This document shows, piece by piece, positions 15,331 to 18,207 of a DNA stretch of 18,207 nucleotides; position 1 is the first letter of the stretch; each line of letters opens with the position of its first letter. This stretch comes from JBDTNL01 sp039933785 (lineage in GTDB: Bacteria > Acidobacteriota > Thermoanaerobaculia > Multivoradales > JAGPDF01), in the NCBI GenBank assembly GCA_039933785.1, contig JBDTNL010000073.1, positions 1 through 18,207 on the forward strand, in the 5' to 3' direction. Position numbers and translations under genes: made by a program. The notes beneath the pieces were generated by a model that was given only the letters and a program-made list of their open reading frames with translations, did not search any database and was not told where the DNA came from.

Positions 15331-16489
15331 TGTCGCCTCCCTCCCCGGATTGCTTCAGCAGCAGGGCTTTGATCAGAAACGCGCCATCGACCACGATGCG
15401 CTCACCCGGCGCCAGGCCTTCGAGGACGATCACGTTGTCTCCGAGGTCGGGCCCTTGATGAACGGGGCGAAAGGCCGCCTCGGCGCCTGAGACCACGAAA
15501 ACGCCCCACGTGCCGTTGACTTGCTGCAACGCGCCCTGCGGCACCACGATGCTCCGCGGCAAGGGAACCAGAACCTCCACCGGTGTTCCCGGATAGGGCA
15601 GATCGTGGCCTTCGAGACGAAGGCGATAGGTAAGCCGTCGGGTCGACGTCGAAAAGCTGCTTGGCAGGCCTTCAACGCGGGCTGTCCAGGTCCTACCGTC
15701 ACCGTGCCGCACGGACGCCGTGGCACCTGGCTGCCAAGCTACGGCACCAGGCTGCGCCAGCTCGAGCCCAACAAGGGCGCCCTGACCGACCTCGAAGATG
15801 CCCAGCTCCTGACCGGTCTCGACCCCTTGGCCGGAGAGCACGCTGTACTTGGCGACGCGACCGCGCCTTGGGGCGCGGACGACGGTCGTGGCGCCAGCCT
15901 GTCCCGGGGCGACGCCGTGCGCTTCAAGCTCCATCGCCACCCCTGCCTCCTCGGCCTGCGCAACTGCGACCGCCGCCCGTGCGGCCTCGAGCTCGCGAGT
16001 CGCGCCGGCGCCGGCCTGGGCCAGGCGCTCCTCCCGCGCCAGGTCACTGGCTGCTTGCTGGCTCTTCGCCCGGCAGGCCAGCCAGCTCGCTGAGAGCTGG
16101 GCAAGCTCGGGACTGCGGATCGTCAGCAGGGGCGTGCCCCGTGGCACCTCGCGCCCAGGCACCGTGTTCACCTGCGTCACGATGCCGCCGACCGGCGCAG
16201 CCAGAGCTGCACGTCCGCTCTCGTCAGGCATCGCCTCTGCCGGGTGCCACACGCCCTGCTCGACGGGTTGGCCCACAGGGCGGACGGCGACCCCGGCCAC
16301 GCCTGTCAGTGAGACGTGGCCAGCCGCGTCGCTCGAAACGGCCTGGGGAGCCGCGGCGCCTGGTGCGGCGCGCGCAGCTTCGCCAGCATGGCCCTCGTCG
16401 CGCGGGGCGTCGTCGACGGCGCGGCAGGAAGAGAAGACCGGCACGGCGACCAACAAAGCGGTGAGCGCAATGGATACAGAACGGGCCAT
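15323..16489 (-). CDS. Periplasmic adaptor (membrane-fusion) lipoprotein of RND system
   Basis: 388 residues; ATG 16489 is 2 bp after the channel stop, with AGGGG about 10 bases upstream. The N-terminus is a signal peptide ending in a lipobox-like VFSSC, so Cys22 may be lipidated. An Ala/Pro linker (about 30-58) follows. A split biotinyl-lipoyl domain lies at about 93-128 (LAAPVGGIVTQV, GREVPRGTPLLTI) and 203-235 (VVRAPRRGRVAKY, GQGVETGQELGIFEV), separated by an alpha hairpin (130-190) that should contact the outer-membrane channel. A beta-barrel and membrane-proximal domain follow (LPRSIVVPQGALQQVNG, GLAPGERIVVDGAFLIKAL). It bridges pump and channel. No His- or Met-rich metal-binding tail like CzcB or CusB is obvious. 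It overlaps the pump gene by 8 bp. Confidence 0.95.
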   Translation of the reverse strand: MARSVSIALTALLVAVPVFSSCRAVDDAPRDEGHAGEAARAAPGAAAPQAVSSDAAGHVSLTGVAGVAVRPVGQPVEQGVWHPAEAMPDESGRAALAAPVGGIVTQVNTVPGREVPRGTPLLTIRSPELAQLSASWLACRAKSQQAASDLAREERLAQAGAGATRELEAARAAVAVAQAEEAGVAMELEAHGVAPGQAGATTVVRAPRRGRVAKYSVLSGQGVETGQELGIFEVGQGALVGLELAQPGAVAWQPGATASVRHGDGRTWTARVEGLPSSFSTSTRRLTYRLRLEGHDLPYPGTPVEVLVPLPRSIVVPQGALQQVNGTWGVFVVSGAEAAFRPVHQGPDLGDNVIVLEGLAPGERIVVDGAFLIKALLLKQSGEGGDND

Positions 16490-16491
16490 GG

Positions 16492-17688
16492 TCAGTCGTC
16501 CCCTAAGAGAAAGAAGAGCTCCGCGCCCGCTGCGTGGCGAGCGGCGCGGGCAGTGAGGATGGCGACTCGAGCCTCGAGGAGCTGGCGCCGCAAAGGCAGG
16601 ATCTCGGATGCGCGCTCCTTCCCCTCGTTCAATCGCACCGTGAGCGCGGTCTGAGCCTTTTCAATGTCGGTGTCTGCCAGCGTGGCAGGAGCCGAGCTCA
16701 CAGCGGTCAGGGCGGCGGCCAGGGCAGCCTGCAGCGCGGCGCGCTGCCGAACGGCATCACGCTCTGCACGAAGTTGCGCGGCCCGCTCGCTCTCGGCGAT
16801 GGCGGCCGTTTCATCGCGGAGCGGGAAGCGGTAGGCAACGCCCAGGTGCGCGTAGTGGTCCTCTCCTTCGCGCGCCGCTTCGCCCGCAATCGCCCAGCGA
16901 CTGCGCGGGCCGCCCGCTTCGACCTTGGCCAGCTGCATGAGCAGATCGCGCCGTGCCGCAAGCGCGGCCGCGATGCGTGGCGGGATGTCCGGGGCGGCAC
17001 CCGAGGGCGGCGGCGCTGCTCTCCTGGCCGGCAACCCAGCGAGCGAGAGCGGCTGTTTGGCCGCCGGCAGATCGGCGCGCGCGGCCAACTCGCCCCACGT
17101 CAACTCGACCTGCCGTCGAGCGACCATCAGCTCGACTAACGCACGATCGCGCTCGCCCGCCACGAGCGTTGGCTCGAACGGTGGGTCCGCTCCCGCCTCG
17201 ACGCGCCTCCGCGAGGCGCTCAGCCAGGACTCCACCACCACCAGATCCTGCTCTCGGATATCGAGCAGCTCTTGGGCGAGCCAGGCGTCTACCAAGGCTC
17301 GCGCGAGCTCGACGCGAGCGAGAGCCGCCGCCGCCGCTCGCAGAGGTCCAGCGACCGCCCCTACGTGTTCGGCGAGCGCTTTCCTTTCACCGCGCGCCCG
17401 CCGAAGTGGGACCTCGACAGACATCGATGCGTCGCTCGCACTGCCACTGCGCCCGCGCGCTCGCGGGCCAGCCGCTAGCCCGGCCGTGATGCCTCCAGCC
17501 AGGAAAGAGTTGCCACCAACTGCGGCGCGAGAGGCTGTGGCGAGCAGTTCCTCGGTTTCCGTTTCGGCAGGCGACTGCAGAGCCCTTCCCGTCAAGTCGG
17601 CGAAGGTCAGCGGGGCCTGCGCCAACGACGGCGCGACGAGAGCGGCGGCTGAAATCGCCGACAGAGACAGCAGCAGTGCTACGCGCAT
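16492..17688 (-). CDS. TolC-family outer-membrane efflux channel
   Basis: 398 residues from ATG 17688, chosen because GGGAG lies 5 bases upstream and the product starts with a clean signal peptide (MRVALLLSLSAISAAALVAP, cleavage near 23-25). The in-frame GTG at 17724 and ATG at 17700 would lengthen the n-region. The mature protein is rich in Ala, Arg and Glu and is mostly long coiled-coil helices (for example residues around ARVELARALVDAWLAQELLD and the C-terminal RLNEGKERASEILPLRRQLLEARV), with short strands such as HLGVAYRFPLRDE, matching CzcC-like channels. It is somewhat short for the family (usually 410-480), mainly in the N-terminal strand region. It forms the outer-membrane exit of the tripartite pump. 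Confidence 0.87.
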   Translation of the reverse strand: MRVALLLSLSAISAAALVAPSLAQAPLTFADLTGRALQSPAETETEELLATASRAAVGGNSFLAGGITAGLAAGPRARGRSGSASDASMSVEVPLRRARGERKALAEHVGAVAGPLRAAAAALARVELARALVDAWLAQELLDIREQDLVVVESWLSASRRRVEAGADPPFEPTLVAGERDRALVELMVARRQVELTWGELAARADLPAAKQPLSLAGLPARRAAPPPSGAAPDIPPRIAAALAARRDLLMQLAKVEAGGPRSRWAIAGEAAREGEDHYAHLGVAYRFPLRDETAAIAESERAAQLRAERDAVRQRAALQAALAAALTAVSSAPATLADTDIEKAQTALTVRLNEGKERASEILPLRRQLLEARVAILTARAARHAAGAELFFLLGDD

Positions 17689-17765
17689 CGAAGCTCCCAT
17701 CCGGACGCCCGAGGCGCCGGTCACGTCATGTCCGAGGAGCCGGTCGAGACCGGCACGGCCCTGGC

Positions 17766-18041
17766 TTAGGCGCTAGCGCCCAGGGGCACGTGCTCGATGG
17801 CGCGCGGAAGCGGGGCTGCCGGCCTATCAGGAGAGGCCGGCTGGGCTTGGGCCGCGACGTCGAGTGGTGGCGCGAGCGCCTGCCGCAGCGCAAGTGTCGC
17901 GGGGGCAGGGCAGTAGACGCATGCCCCGCAGTCGATGCCACAGTCGTCGCCGCAACTCCCTGCCGGTACGACCCACACCCCGAGGAGGGCGCAGGCGATG
18001 ACAAGGAGCAGGGCGACGGAGGTCCCGCGTCGAGGCGACAT
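17766..18041 (-). CDS. Cys-rich exported or membrane-anchored peptide ahead of efflux genes
   Basis: 91 residues; ATG 18041 with no clear ribosome site. Residues 8-26 form a hydrophobic signal or anchor (SVALLLVIACALLGVWVVP). Then SCGDDCGIDCGACVYCPAPA places five Cys at 30, 34, 38, 41 and 44 (C-x3-C-x3-C-x2-C-x2-C). The rest (45-91) is Ala/Pro-rich and looks disordered. The gene stops 77 bp before the channel start and runs in the same direction, so it is probably the first gene of the operon. The Cys cluster with interspersed Asp suggests metal binding or disulfides in the periplasm, which would fit an HME-type pump. This role is inferred; I do not recognise a named family. Confidence 0.72.
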   Translation of the reverse strand: MSPRRGTSVALLLVIACALLGVWVVPAGSCGDDCGIDCGACVYCPAPATLALRQALAPPLDVAAQAQPASPDRPAAPLPRAIEHVPLGASA

Positions 18042-18050
18042 CTAGAAGTG

Positions 18051-18079
18051 AGCGTAGCCGCTTTGAGCCGACGCGGCAA
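18051..18079 (-). promoter_or_regulatory. Weak promoter-like element ahead of the efflux operon
   Basis: On the minus strand TTGCCG (18079-18074) and TACGCT (18056-18051) are separated by 17 bases, with a start site expected just upstream of the ATG at 18041. Matches to the consensus are only partial, so this is a weak call. Confidence 0.2.
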
Positions 18080-18100
18080 ACGCGATCCTGGGGTTTCCAC

Positions 18101-18116
18101 GTTCTTCGCTAAGAAC
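18101..18116. promoter_or_regulatory. Perfect 6-4-6 inverted repeat, candidate operator
   Basis: GTTCTT-CGCT-AAGAAC is a perfect inverted repeat with 4-base centre, 60 bp upstream of the Cys-rich gene and just upstream of the promoter-like element. It is AT-richer than its surroundings. Position suggests an operator for a repressor or activator of the efflux operon; with no T-tract it is not a convincing terminator. Confidence 0.38.
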
Positions 18117-18118
18117 CC

Positions 18119-18198
18119 GTGTGAGAGCCGCGTGTGAGAGGTGCCGTGTGAGAGGTGCGTGTGAGAGGTGCGCTGTGAGAGGCCTGCGTGAGAGGTGC
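18119..18198. repeat. Tandem repeat, six copies of a 13/14-bp unit
   Basis: The core GTGTGAGAGGTGC recurs with unit starts near 18119, 18132, 18146, 18159, 18173 and 18186. Spacing alternates between 13 and 14 bases. Copies two to four are nearly identical; the first, fifth and sixth carry one or two changes. TGAGAG is invariant. The array stops shortly before the window's right edge, so any further extension cannot be judged. No ORF uses it convincingly. Confidence 0.8.
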
Positions 18199-18207
18199 CA
18201 TCCGATC

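Noticed and set aside
18119..18198. Terminal repeats as a CRISPR array
   Set aside because: Units are contiguous 13/14-bp tandem copies with no unique 30-40-bp spacers and no cas gene nearby.

Overview
The window is high-GC DNA from a Gram-negative bacterium. An outer-membrane porin, a tripartite RND efflux system with a TolC-type channel, and several Sec signal peptides all require an outer membrane. Coding frames show strong G/C preference at third codon positions. No rRNA, tRNA, insertion sequence, phage gene or CRISPR array is visible. The families present (GGDEF-EAL, HD-GYP, MshEN, HME-type RND, LysR/MFS, MarR) suit Pseudomonadota, Myxococcota or related lineages, but the sequence alone does not fix the taxon.

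Left part (1-3742): the 3' end of an unknown beta-rich protein is followed by a hairpin. Then come two co-directional genes: a stand-alone protein with four 30-residue-spaced MshEN half-motifs (probable c-di-GMP receptor) and a membrane-bound dCache-like GGDEF-EAL protein. Next, on the minus strand (3739-5766), is a compact cluster of a 97-residue unknown protein, a porin-like outer-membrane protein and a short PstS-like periplasmic protein. It converges on the GGDEF-EAL gene with the stop codons sharing CTAG.

Middle (5858-10269): a 14-TM DHA2-type MFS exporter diverges from a LysR-type regulator across a short intergenic region with an interrupted dyad. A MarR-type regulator heads a second minus-strand cluster containing a small membrane-protein gene that looks frameshifted and a pentapeptide-repeat protein. 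Divergent from MarR is a coupled pair: a small winged-helix-like protein and a two-helix membrane peptide. A further small two-helix membrane protein lies on the minus strand.

Right part (10454-18207): a polytopic membrane HD-GYP protein with an atypical active-site motif converges on a four-gene minus-strand operon. The order of that operon is Cys-rich exported peptide, TolC-type outer-membrane channel, periplasmic adaptor lipoprotein and HME-type RND pump. Upstream of it are a perfect 6-4-6 inverted repeat and six copies of a 13/14-bp tandem repeat at the window edge. Two themes stand out: c-di-GMP turnover and sensing (GGDEF-EAL, MshEN and HD-GYP within 12 kb), and export or envelope defence (MFS, RND, porin and small membrane proteins), each set with its own local regulator.
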